Made by a program: the position numbers and the translations under genes. Of a stretch of DNA of 64,000 nt, positions 51,201-59,523 are shown piece by piece; the stretch's first letter is position 1; each line of letters opens with the position of its first letter. The DNA comes from Mesobacillus maritimus. GTDB taxonomy: Bacteria > Bacillota > Bacilli > Bacillales > Cytobacillaceae. The DNA is taken from assembly GCF_023715205.1 (NCBI RefSeq), contig NZ_JAMBNR010000004.1, positions 248,001 through 312,000 on the forward strand. Direction: 5' to 3'. The notes under the pieces are model-generated. The model was not told where the DNA came from. It was given only the letters and a program-made list of their open reading frames with translations, and did no database searches.

Positions 51201-51390
51201 GAAGCGAGTCTCCTTTTTATCAATTTTTGTTTTCTTAGCAATCAATGTCATTTCCCTTTCCAAGGTGATTGAGGGTTTTTACGGGAAAGAATATGGACAT
51301 GTATACTCATTTATGATCGTTGCTTTGATTTCAACAGGACTTGCAACCATTGCCTTCTTTACTTGGCGAAAGCAAGAGTATAAAAGCTAA
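51193..51390 (+). CDS. Small two-TM membrane protein (65 aa) of the redox operon
   Basis: A 65-residue protein with two TM helices (about 8-26 and 36-56) joined by a short loop EGFYGKEYGHVYS, and a basic C-terminus. ATG 51193 overlaps the Rieske stop codon (ATGGATAA) and has GGGAGGGA eight bases upstream, so translation is coupled. I do not recognise a named family. Its coupling to the Rieske gene suggests that it holds the Rieske protein or membrane subunit in place (inference). Confidence 0.7.
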   Translation: MDKKRVSFLSIFVFLAINVISLSKVIEGFYGKEYGHVYSFMIVALISTGLATIAFFTWRKQEYKS

Positions 51391-51430
51391 GAACTAGGGG
51401 GATTTTAATGAGTAAAGGAGGCTAGAAAAA

Positions 51431-51631
51431 ATGGGCTCCCGCTCTCATGAAAAAGAAAAACTTGAAGAAGTATTAAAACACTCAGTGGAAGTTGAAGAAG
51501 ATTTAATGCGTACCTATTTAATCACTGCTGAACGTATCCATGAAGATGATGAGTTGAAAGAGAGGCTGCAAAACTTTGCTGAAGGAAATGCAAAGCGCTC
51601 AAAGCAACTTTTAGACGAATTAAAGAAATAA
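51431..51631 (+). CDS. Small helical protein (66 aa), end of the redox operon
   Basis: A 66-residue, strongly charged, all-helical protein (starts MGSRSHEKEKLEEVLKHSVE, ends KRSKQLLDELKK) with heptad-like leucines, possibly a two-helix ferritin-like hairpin. AAAGGAGG lies upstream of the ATG. It is 40 bases after the two-TM gene and directly before a strong terminator, so it closes the transcript. The family and function are not recognised. Confidence 0.65.
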   Translation: MGSRSHEKEKLEEVLKHSVEVEEDLMRTYLITAERIHEDDELKERLQNFAEGNAKRSKQLLDELKK

Positions 51632-51662
51632 AAAATCGGGGATGATGTACCCCGATTTTTTT
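51632..51662 (+). terminator. Terminator of the Rieske-end transcript
   Basis: AAAATCGGGG / CCCCGATTTT with an eight-base loop is followed by T-rich sequence. Confidence 0.88.
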
Positions 51663-51697
51663 GTTATGCACTTAATGGGTGATTACACTTTGCGTTC

Positions 51698-52207
51698 CTA
51701 ACTAAATTGATTGGTCGGCTCGATCGTTATGCTGTCAGAATCAAATTTTTGTTCCCCAAAGATGGTGATAAGAGTGCAAGAAGTAATTCTAAATGGTTCT
51801 GTCTCTATTTTGTACTCCGCAAGTAATCCATTTCCTAGTTCTTCTCCTAGCTCATTCTTAATCAGAACGTTTTGTCCTTCAAGCGTCCGTAATTTGGCCT
51901 CCATCAAGAAAGTTTTCCACGCTTGCCAGTTATGAATCAAATGGGCGCTTTCTCCATTTTCTAAGTAACCTAATTGGCATTCGCTTTCATCTATCTCAAC
52001 ATTGTGTCCGGAAGTGATCTGTAGAATTATATCCCTTAAAACCTCATATTCTGCCATGTCTAGTTGCGGATGGATGGAGAAAACAATTTCCTCTTCGTTT
52101 CCCTGTAGCGTAGCAAGAGTTTTATGATTAAAAGTTACAGAATTTCCTTTTAAATATGGAGAGGTTACTTGTTCTTTATTTAACCCTTTGATAATCAATT
52201 TAAGCAT
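51698..52207 (-). CDS. Hypothetical protein (169 aa)
   Basis: A 169-residue soluble, acidic, mixed alpha/beta protein (starts MLKLIIKGLNKEQVTSPYLK). I see no signal peptide, TM helix, cysteine cluster or motif that I can name. ATG 52207 has AAAGGAG seven bases upstream and is preferred over the open extension to 52225. It is a single gene, convergent with the redox operon and divergent from the TPR/dynamin-like gene. The function is unknown. Confidence 0.7.
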   Translation of the reverse strand: MLKLIIKGLNKEQVTSPYLKGNSVTFNHKTLATLQGNEEEIVFSIHPQLDMAEYEVLRDIILQITSGHNVEIDESECQLGYLENGESAHLIHNWQAWKTFLMEAKLRTLEGQNVLIKNELGEELGNGLLAEYKIETEPFRITSCTLITIFGEQKFDSDSITIEPTNQFS

Positions 52208-52494
52208 GAGTATACTCCTTTGCATGTCTATTAAGGCTAGTTTCTTCTATTATATAATATGACCGTCTGACAACAAGGACAAACGTGAAAAAAAGGAGGA
52301 CTACACCCTTAAATTTGTAAATAAATTCGTATGATATAAGAACGAAATAGTTTATATTACAATTTGTTTCCTTTTTGTTACAGAACGGAAAGTTAAATGA
52401 CATTTATCTCTGTTAAAAGTTTGGTAGAATACAAGTGTCAGGATCATAGGAAATAATCAAATAAGACGGGAAAATATAGGTTGGAGGATTCCAA

Positions 52495-55236
52495 ATGACA
52501 ATAGAAAATCAGTTCATTAATAAGACCTATTTTGAGGAAATAATTGAAACTCCTACAGAAGACCCTATCCAGGTACTTAGTGAGCTATATCTAGAGGAAA
52601 ATAAGAAGGAGATATCGGACTTTAGTTATATACGTTTTGCGCAAGGAGAGGTTTATTTTCATTATAAGGATTATGAAACAGCGATCTTCAAATGGGAGAA
52701 TATTCACAATGAACTTGGACCTTGGGCAAAAAAGAATATGGCGGATGCCTATCTAGAGTTAGGCTTACCTGAGACCGCGGAAAGTCTTTATCAATCAATT
52801 GAAGGAGCTAGTCCTACATTACAAATCGAATCTGGACTACGATTGTTATCGATTTATCGAGAGAAAGGCTGGATTGAGCAGGCAACAGCCATTGTTCATT
52901 CAATTGTTACGATTAATCCAGATTATCCGAGATTAACAGAAACAGCATGGGAGTTTTTTGAAGAGCAAGCAGATAGGGATAATGCGATTAAACTTGCTTC
53001 TGAGGAAGCTGTTCGAACAGGAAGTTTAATTTGGTTTAATCGAATTGAAGACTATATTGGAAAAGGATATACAGCTGAGAAAGAACCATCCTATTTTAAT
53101 TCGGTTCTCACTTCGCTATTCTCGATTAATCGACGCCGGTTTGAACAACTGGTTGGGACACTGTGGAACAGCTATAAAGGGAAAGAGACTTACTTACAGT
53201 GGATGCAAAACTTTAATTCAGTGTTTCTTGATTTAGAAGTCAGTCGTAATGAATCTTGGAATGAGTTATCGAAATGGTATCAAGAAGCATATTTAGAGTT
53301 GATGAACGGGTCTCGTTTGATTAAAGAACTTTCTCAACTCATCCCTAATCATCTAACAAATTGGGTTAAAATTACAGATTCATCTACATCTCTAATGGCC
53401 TCAGCAGCAGTAATGGCTTGGAGTGAGAGGTTTCCATCAACGATTCCAACAGAAGTAATTCGAGAAGCAGAAGAACTGATTCTTAACGCTGAAAATCATC
53501 CAACGGCACAAGAAGATAGCTTAGAATTATTACAAATGGTTGAGAAATGGGCGAAGGAAAATGGAATCGAACCAGGGCAAATCAATCAGTGGAAAATCAA
53601 CGAATTGTTGGATCAAAATCAGTACCATTTGTTATTAGCAGGTCGTCTTGAGGAAGGAAAAGCCGAATTCATTAATCAATTATTCAATGAAACGCTTTTG
53701 ACTGGTCCGACATCATCGATTGTAGCATTTAAATATGGAGAAGAGCCGGTTATCCAAGAAGTGACTGATAGTGGCACTGGTGAAATTAATGATAAAGAAC
53801 AGTTCCAAGCAGCAATTGGTGTGCGACGTCAGAACCATAAAAAAGAAGTCGTCATTGACTTTGCTTTACCTAATGGATTTCTAAAGAATAATCAAGTGAA
53901 ACTCGTGGGTCTTCCAGGAATGAATGAACAGAACGTAAATCAACATGCTCTTTATCAGTATGTTCACTTTGCGGATGGCTTGTTGTTCTTTCTCGATGAA
54001 GAAAGTTCACTGACAGATAAGGAGAAAGAGATCTTAAAGCAAGTTAATATTACCGCTCCTAATCTACCGATTCACTTTGTTATTCCAAAGTCTGGTTTAC
54101 TTACCACTGAAGAAGAGACGCGGTTAATTGAGAAAACACTTAATCGAATTCAGGTTTATTATCCTAAGGCTAAACTGTTCATTCACTCAACCAATGGGAA
54201 TAGTTCAGCGCTAAACCGAGAATTCTCAGAGTTCCTAAATTCCTTTTACGAAAAAGATAGAGTAGCCAACCAGCGAATCACTCAAATTCAACATTATGTA
54301 CGCAAATCGATTGATTATTTATTAGATAAGCGTATTGAAATGGAGACAGAGTTGATTGATTCCATTCGCTGGAATGAGGAGATGGTATCGAAATTAACCG
54401 GGGCTATTCATCAGATTGAGGATTTAGAGGATGAAAAGAAAAAATCGATTAAGAATAGTTATGTAAGCCTAAAAGAAGAGTTAAAAAGTGACATGCTTTT
54501 AGAGATTCCTAAAATTCTTCGTGGTTGTGCGGAGTTAATTAAAGAGGATAGTGATTTTAGCAAACTCCATTTGGTGTTAAATGATGAGATGAATAGAAAA
54601 GTTCAAGATTATCTAGAAACTGTCATGTTGAAAAAGTTCCACGTTTCTCTACAGGAGTGGATTCAATCTGCAAGAAGTGAATTCGATCAGTCACAGTATA
54701 TGTTGGATGAAATGTGCGCAGGATTTAATGGAATGTATGGTGAAGAGCGACTTCAACAAGAATGTGATTTCAAGATTCTGGATGATTGGAAACGGGATGC
54801 CAACCGGATGACAAGTGGCATTCAACTTGAAAGAATGAATTTCTTATTGCGCTTTACACCTGCTCAATTTTTATTGAAGAGTGCTGGGAAACTACTTTCG
54901 GTTCTTCCACAAAACAATACCATGATCTTTACTAAATATAAGGCTCATATTGAAAATGAGGATTACCAAGAATTTGCTCATAAAATTGCCCGCAAATTCT
55001 TTCAGCAATTTGAGTTGTTTGAGCAAGCAATCGAACGTGATATTAACTTATTCTATAAAGAGCCACTTGAGGTTTTAAATTCAGCAGTTGAGGAAGCTCT
55101 TCAGTTGATTGAAACAAACAAGGCGGAACTAGAAAGTATGCGAGTAAAACCCGAATTGTACCGAGACCCGCTTAATCTGTTTGAAGTGCAGCTTAGACAA
55201 TATGAATGGATGGCAGCCGCTGGAAAGCAAATATAA
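52495..55236 (+). CDS. TPR plus dynamin-like (degenerate GTPase) large protein
   Basis: A 913-residue cytoplasmic protein. Residues about 45-200 are TPR-like helical pairs (FAQGEVYFHYKDYETAIFKW, then MADAYLELGLPETAESLYQS). The middle (about 375-600) has the order of a dynamin-type GTPase: P-loop position GRLEEGKAEF (Gly383-Gly388-Lys389, with Ala390 where Ser/Thr is needed), beta strand VVIDFALPNG, and a switch-II-like VGLPGMNEQ at 471-479 with Gly where Asp is expected. The last 300 residues are long charged helices like a dynamin stalk. GTP hydrolysis is doubtful. A membrane or stress role is inference. Confidence 0.65.
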   Translation: MTIENQFINKTYFEEIIETPTEDPIQVLSELYLEENKKEISDFSYIRFAQGEVYFHYKDYETAIFKWENIHNELGPWAKKNMADAYLELGLPETAESLYQSIEGASPTLQIESGLRLLSIYREKGWIEQATAIVHSIVTINPDYPRLTETAWEFFEEQADRDNAIKLASEEAVRTGSLIWFNRIEDYIGKGYTAEKEPSYFNSVLTSLFSINRRRFEQLVGTLWNSYKGKETYLQWMQNFNSVFLDLEVSRNESWNELSKWYQEAYLELMNGSRLIKELSQLIPNHLTNWVKITDSSTSLMASAAVMAWSERFPSTIPTEVIREAEELILNAENHPTAQEDSLELLQMVEKWAKENGIEPGQINQWKINELLDQNQYHLLLAGRLEEGKAEFINQLFNETLLTGPTSSIVAFKYGEEPVIQEVTDSGTGEINDKEQFQAAIGVRRQNHKKEVVIDFALPNGFLKNNQVKLVGLPGMNEQNVNQHALYQYVHFADGLLFFLDEESSLTDKEKEILKQVNITAPNLPIHFVIPKSGLLTTEEETRLIEKTLNRIQVYYPKAKLFIHSTNGNSSALNREFSEFLNSFYEKDRVANQRITQIQHYVRKSIDYLLDKRIEMETELIDSIRWNEEMVSKLTGAIHQIEDLEDEKKKSIKNSYVSLKEELKSDMLLEIPKILRGCAELIKEDSDFSKLHLVLNDEMNRKVQDYLETVMLKKFHVSLQEWIQSARSEFDQSQYMLDEMCAGFNGMYGEERLQQECDFKILDDWKRDANRMTSGIQLERMNFLLRFTPAQFLLKSAGKLLSVLPQNNTMIFTKYKAHIENEDYQEFAHKIARKFFQQFELFEQAIERDINLFYKEPLEVLNSAVEEALQLIETNKAELESMRVKPELYRDPLNLFEVQLRQYEWMAAAGKQI

Positions 55237-55241
55237 AGTAA

Positions 55242-55272
55242 AAAAGATCAGCGATAACGCTGATCTTTTTTA
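55242..55272. terminator. Bidirectional terminator between convergent genes
   Basis: AAGATCAGCG / CGCTGATCTT with an ATAA loop is flanked by AAAA and TTTTTT. Confidence 0.88.
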
Positions 55273-55303
55273 TCTCTATAATGCTATGAAATGAATTGGC
55301 TTA

Positions 55304-55861
55304 TCAAACAATCTTTTTAATAATTTTAGCCGGATTTCCGCCAACAACAACGTTATCCGGAACATCTTTTGTTACAACTGCCCCTGATGCAATGACAGCA
55401 TTGTTCCCTATCTTTACTCCTGGGTTAATGATGGCACCGCCCCCAATCCATACATTGTTTCCAATAGTAATGGGTTTTGCATACTCTTTGCCCGAATTCC
55501 GTTCAGTTGAATGAAGTGGATGGGTAGCTGTATAAATTTGAACTCCGGGCGCTAGCATACAATTATCCCCAAAGCGCACTTCACAAACATCTAAAATTGT
55601 ACAATCGAAGTTAGCATAGAAATTTTCCCCTACATGCGTGTTATAGCCATAATCAAACCGAATATTTGGCTCCATCGATAAGTTTTCTCCAGTTGAACCG
55701 AGTAATTCTTTTAATAATTTTGTCCGTTTTTCTCCTTCAGTTTCTAAAGTCTGATTATAGACTCTAACTTTGCGTCTTGCTTCTTCACGCTCTTTTACCA
55801 ATACTGGGTCAGCAGGATCGTACATTTCTCCAGCTAACATTTTCTCTTTTTCTGTTTTCAT
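55304..55861 (-). CDS. Sugar O-acetyltransferase (Maa/LacA-like)
   Basis: A 185-residue left-handed beta-helix acetyltransferase. The N-terminal maltose-acetyltransferase cap is [20 protein letters not shown]. The hexapeptide repeats include [20 protein letters not shown], with the catalytic His in the THPL motif, followed by [20 protein letters not shown]. It acetylates sugars such as maltose or glucose from acetyl-CoA. I start at ATG 55861, which gives the family's usual MKTEKEKM start; an upstream ATG at 55897 has no ribosome site. It follows the ROK gene by 37 bases on the same strand, so sugar-linked control is likely. Confidence 0.9.
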   Translation of the reverse strand: MKTEKEKMLAGEMYDPADPVLVKEREEARRKVRVYNQTLETEGEKRTKLLKELLGSTGENLSMEPNIRFDYGYNTHVGENFYANFDCTILDVCEVRFGDNCMLAPGVQIYTATHPLHSTERNSGKEYAKPITIGNNVWIGGGAIINPGVKIGNNAVIASGAVVTKDVPDNVVVGGNPAKIIKKIV

Positions 55862-55898
55862 TTTATATATCCTACTTTCAAAACATATATCGTTCAAT

Positions 55899-56921
55899 TT
55901 AATTTGGTTCCATTAGCATAAGGGTAATTCCGAGACTTTGTAATCCATATAAATAATCTTGTTTCCAATCACTAATTGTAAGGTTTGGAAGATGTTTAGA
56001 TGGGATGTATTTTGAGCTCCCTATAGAAATCTTTTTTAAGGTTGTTTTTTCGATTTCGTCACTACAAAAAATGATTGTATGAGGATTAATAATCGCTGTA
56101 ATTGTTGCTATTAATCGGCAAATCGCATCAATTTGAGCATCAGTAGAGAAGGTTGCGGTCATCGAATCACGATCATTTTCCAAAGCCTGCCGAAAGTTTC
56201 GATCGTTATATTGAGGGACGAATGAAACCTCGCCTGCAAAAAATGTACTACCTCGGACCACATCTCCATTGATCAAGAATCCTGCACCAGGTCCATTTTG
56301 ACCAGAATATAAATAGACAAGGGATGTGTTGTTCTTCAGTCCACTATTTTTGTGAAATCCAAGAACAGCAGCATTCATATCATTCTCCACTACGACAGGT
56401 ATGGAAAAGTGCTGTTCAAAATAGCCTTTTAAATCTAAGTTGTGAAACTGCTCGTATCCTGGGATATAAAAAATCTTTCCGTTATCAACCGACCCTGGGA
56501 CACCAATTGCGATTGAACGAATGGTTGGATGTTGATCTACTATTTTTTCCATAAGCTTTGTTAAAGAAGTTAAATCATCTTCAACTAATACGCCATCAGT
56601 TTTTCCCGTATTCTTTACATCGCCTAAACAGTTATAAACAATATAATGGGTCTCTGTTCTCTCTAAAAAGATTGCCAATCCTAACATATACTCCGGATTG
56701 TATGCATATCTTTTGGCCCTTCTCCCACCATTTGAATCATCAAGACCGACTAGAATAAGTTCCCCTGCTTTTTCCATCTGTGCAAAGCATTTACTAATTG
56801 TCGGGAAACTGATTCCTAATCTATCACTTAGTTCAACTATGGTGGAACTTCCGAGTTCTAAGAGAGACTTGCGAATATTAGTCAGGATTTCTTTTCTCAC
56901 TGATTTAGGAGTAACTTTCAA
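55899..56921 (-). CDS. ROK family transcriptional regulator (NagC/XylR-like)
   Basis: A 340-residue protein. The N-terminal winged HTH (about 8-65) reads [20 protein letters not shown]. The ROK sugar-binding/kinase-like part contains [17 protein letters not shown] and [14 protein letters not shown], but the zinc-binding CxCGxxGC segment of active ROK kinases is missing. It is therefore a sugar-responsive repressor rather than a kinase. The start is TTG 56921 after GGCGGTGA. A near-perfect palindrome just upstream is the likely autoregulatory operator. It is in an operon with the sugar acetyltransferase gene. Confidence 0.87.
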   Translation of the reverse strand: MKVTPKSVRKEILTNIRKSLLELGSSTIVELSDRLGISFPTISKCFAQMEKAGELILVGLDDSNGGRRAKRYAYNPEYMLGLAIFLERTETHYIVYNCLGDVKNTGKTDGVLVEDDLTSLTKLMEKIVDQHPTIRSIAIGVPGSVDNGKIFYIPGYEQFHNLDLKGYFEQHFSIPVVVENDMNAAVLGFHKNSGLKNNTSLVYLYSGQNGPGAGFLINGDVVRGSTFFAGEVSFVPQYNDRNFRQALENDRDSMTATFSTDAQIDAICRLIATITAIINPHTIIFCSDEIEKTTLKKISIGSSKYIPSKHLPNLTISDWKQDYLYGLQSLGITLMLMEPN

Positions 56922-56984
56922 AGCATCACCGCCAATTAATAGAATAAACTTTTTAAATAAGTTTATTAAGTATTCATCAAAAAA

Positions 56985-57006
56985 CTTATTAAAGAGGTTT
57001 AATAAG
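56985..57006. promoter_or_regulatory. Candidate ROK operator palindrome
   Basis: CTTATTAAA-GAGG-TTTAATAAG is a perfect 9-4-9 inverted repeat, 64 bases before the ROK start codon. Further AAGTTTATTAAGT-like half-sites lie next to it (56957-56972). No T-tract follows, so it is not a terminator. Confidence 0.6.
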
Positions 57007-57087
57007 TGTTATTAATAACATAGCACATAAAATGGCTGTTAACAATGAAAGAGGGAAAGGGCATTACCATAAAGTGAACAACCAGTA

Positions 57088-57126
57088 AAATATAAAAAAA
57101 GCAGTTCAAAATTTGAACCGCTTTTT
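57088..57126. terminator. Terminator after the MFS exporter gene
   Basis: AAAAAGCAGTTCAAA pairs with TTTGAACCGCTTTTT (one mismatch). It has an A-run to the left, so it terminates the minus-strand MFS gene, and a T-run to the right. Confidence 0.78.
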
Positions 57127-57131
57127 ATCCA

Positions 57132-58343
57132 TCAATGATTTCTGGCGAGTTTAGGATGCTTCTGCATCGAACTCACTAAGATAAGTCCACTAATTAGTAG
57201 GAGGGTACTTGTTATGAAAAACACAGATGAGATTCCGAACCACCCCGATAGGAATCCACCGAGTAGTGGACCAATAATATTGCCTAGAAATCGAAGACTT
57301 GTATTATAGCCAAGAACTTCTCCTTGCATTTCAACCGGAGCCTCGTGCCGGATGTAAGCAATCCTAACTGGGATAATACCTCCGAGTGTTAAACCCAGAG
57401 CAAAGCGAATTAGGACTAGTTGCCAAATATTCGTCACAAAAGCTCCAGGGAAATAAATAATTGCAGATAAAAATAACAAAATGACAAGAATCTTGATATA
57501 GCCGATGCGATCCGCGAGACTGCCCCATTTTCTCGCCATAAACAGGTTTCCCAAACCTGCTGCAGAAAAAGCCAACCCAGAGAAGAAAGCAATGCTCTCA
57601 ACACCATTTAACTCAACAACATAAAGCGATAATATCGGTTGAATGCTGAAGTTTGCCACCTGTATAAGTGTTGAAATGAACATGACATTTAACAAGATGG
57701 GGTTTTTGATTATATGTGACCAGACTTCCTTCTTACTATAGGTTTTCTTCGTTTTTGAAGTTACACCAATGCGGTATTCTTTTACAGTTAAGACAAGAAT
57801 CCCTGATAGTAAAATAAAAAATGACGTCGATTGGAATGTTGCAGCATATCCAAGGCTATCAGCTAGTACTCCCCCAATCATAGGACCAATGAGGGAACCG
57901 GTTATACTACCCGTTTGTAAGGTCCCGAGAACTTTTCCGGCCGTCTCTTTCGGTGTTTGGGTGGAAATAAACGCTTGTGATACCGGAATAAAACCGGAGA
58001 AAAAGCCCATAAATAATCTCAAAATAAATAATTGAAACACGGAGGTGGCATAACCTAAAAGAAACATTGATATAGCCATCCCAAATCCTAAAAACAATAA
58101 AATTCTTTTTCGACCAAATTTGTCTCCCATTCTACCGATAACAGGAGAAAAAAGAAACGCTGTAACAAAGGTTATCCCAAAAGTAATCCCGGACCAATTC
58201 TTAACATACTGATCAGAAAAATTCCCGAATGTTTCGATATATAAAGAAAGGAACGGCATGACCATCGTCATACTACCAGCGACAAAAAAATTGGCAAACC
58301 ACATGATTGCCAGATTACGTTTTCCCACTTGTTGCTGGGTCAT
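57132..58343 (-). CDS. MFS transporter, DHA1-type multidrug exporter
   Basis: A 403-residue proton-coupled exporter with 12 TM helices. The loop 2-3 motif A is GRMGDKFGRKRILLFLG, and the motif C region in TM5 is LQTGSITGSLIGPMIGGVLAD, the Pro/Gly-rich signature of drug:H+ antiporters. The style is that of MdtG/YttB-like exporters. It stands alone on the minus strand, next to the ROK operon but separated by a terminator. The substrate is not predictable. Confidence 0.9.
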   Translation of the reverse strand: MTQQQVGKRNLAIMWFANFFVAGSMTMVMPFLSLYIETFGNFSDQYVKNWSGITFGITFVTAFLFSPVIGRMGDKFGRKRILLFLGFGMAISMFLLGYATSVFQLFILRLFMGFFSGFIPVSQAFISTQTPKETAGKVLGTLQTGSITGSLIGPMIGGVLADSLGYAATFQSTSFFILLSGILVLTVKEYRIGVTSKTKKTYSKKEVWSHIIKNPILLNVMFISTLIQVANFSIQPILSLYVVELNGVESIAFFSGLAFSAAGLGNLFMARKWGSLADRIGYIKILVILLFLSAIIYFPGAFVTNIWQLVLIRFALGLTLGGIIPVRIAYIRHEAPVEMQGEVLGYNTSLRFLGNIIGPLLGGFLSGWFGISSVFFITSTLLLISGLILVSSMQKHPKLARNH

Positions 58344-58532
58344 TTATTATACACTTCTTTCAAGTTGATATTTCGTTTACCTAAATAATTATAGCAAGAA
58401 CTCTATTGGATTAGAACTAAACCGACTTTTCTTGTAACAATTGGCATACCCTAGAGGTTTGTACTTGTTTTTTATGTTGGAAATGATATGTTATTTTTAG
58501 ATATGAAAATATAAACTTTTAGGAGTTAGAAA

Positions 58533-59285
58533 ATGAAAAAAGTTGTTTTATCAATAACTATTCTTATGGTTTTGTTAATCAGTGCCTGTGGAAATGGTGA
58601 AGAAAGTGGTCAGAATGCAGAAGTCCCAGCCATCCTTGAAGTGGAGCTCAATTTACCTGAAGAAGAGCTACAGCCCGGTGCTGAAGTCACTTTAGAGACT
58701 TATGTGTCACAGGGAGGGGAAGCAGTCGAGGATGCAAATGAAGTAAAGTTTGAAGTGCTGAAAGAAGGCGAAGCCGACTCTGAGATGCTCGAAGGAGAGC
58801 ACCAAGGAGATGGTCTGTATGCAGCAACCATGCTATTTGCTGAAGCAGGAAGCTACAAAGTGACCTCGCATGTAACAGCTCGCGATATGCATAATATGCC
58901 TTCCGAAACATTGATAATTGGAAACGCTAGTGAAGTAGAAGCAGAGGATACTGATGCTCACTCCGGTGAAAGTGAACACCATCATGAACATGAAGGAGCG
59001 GTAACTGTGGAGCTTCAATCAGATGTGGAACCTCAAGCAAATCAGGAAAATGAGCTGTCTGTATTGGTTAAAGAAAAAGACAACCCTTTAACAGATGCAA
59101 AGGTTTCATTTGAAATTTGGCGTGAAGGTCAAGAAAAACACGAATTCATTGATGCGAAGGAAACAGGGAATGGTATATATAAAGCAGGTAAAGCTTTTGA
59201 GTCTGCCGGTAACTACCAGCTTAATGTTCATATTAATAAAGATCATTTACATGAGCATCAGCTTTTTACGCTTACCGTAAAATAA
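58533..59285 (+). CDS. Lipoprotein with two YtkA/FixH-like domains and a His-rich linker
   Basis: A 250-residue lipoprotein (lipobox LISACG, Cys at about 20). Two similar beta-sandwich domains follow (about 35-130 and 152-250). Each has an E/DVEL-x-x-x-x start, a V-F/SFEVxxEGxxxxE/K strand and a G-x-G-x-Y-x-A/K ending (GDGLYAATMLFAEAGSYKV against GNGIYKAGKAFESAGNYQL). This is the YtkA-like/FixH pattern. The linker holds SGESEHHHEHEG, a likely metal site, and the C-terminus has HLHEHQ. A copper-handling role is possible, as proposed for some YtkA relatives, but is inference. GTTAGGAGTTAG lies upstream. Confidence 0.78.
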   Translation: MKKVVLSITILMVLLISACGNGEESGQNAEVPAILEVELNLPEEELQPGAEVTLETYVSQGGEAVEDANEVKFEVLKEGEADSEMLEGEHQGDGLYAATMLFAEAGSYKVTSHVTARDMHNMPSETLIIGNASEVEAEDTDAHSGESEHHHEHEGAVTVELQSDVEPQANQENELSVLVKEKDNPLTDAKVSFEIWREGQEKHEFIDAKETGNGIYKAGKAFESAGNYQLNVHINKDHLHEHQLFTLTVK

Positions 59286-59308
59286 AAAATCCAATAGTTT
59301 GAGTAGCC

Positions 59309-59340
59309 AGGTACGTACACTAAACGTGCCTGTTTTTTTG
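59309..59340 (+). terminator. Terminator after the YtkA-like lipoprotein gene
   Basis: CAGGTACGT / ACGTGCCTG (one G-T wobble) is followed by T7. Confidence 0.85.
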
Positions 59341-59523
59341 GGCTAATGTACGACTATCCTAATGGCAACAATGCTCGGTGTTTGTTGTGGGAAAACAATT
59401 TACTTGCTCTAATTGGATAAGAATTGGATAGCAAATTCATCCAGACCTGTGTCAGAGATATATAATTCTAGAAGTCAACATATGTTTATATAGATGCGAT
59501 TCTGAACAGTGGGAGGAGCAGAA

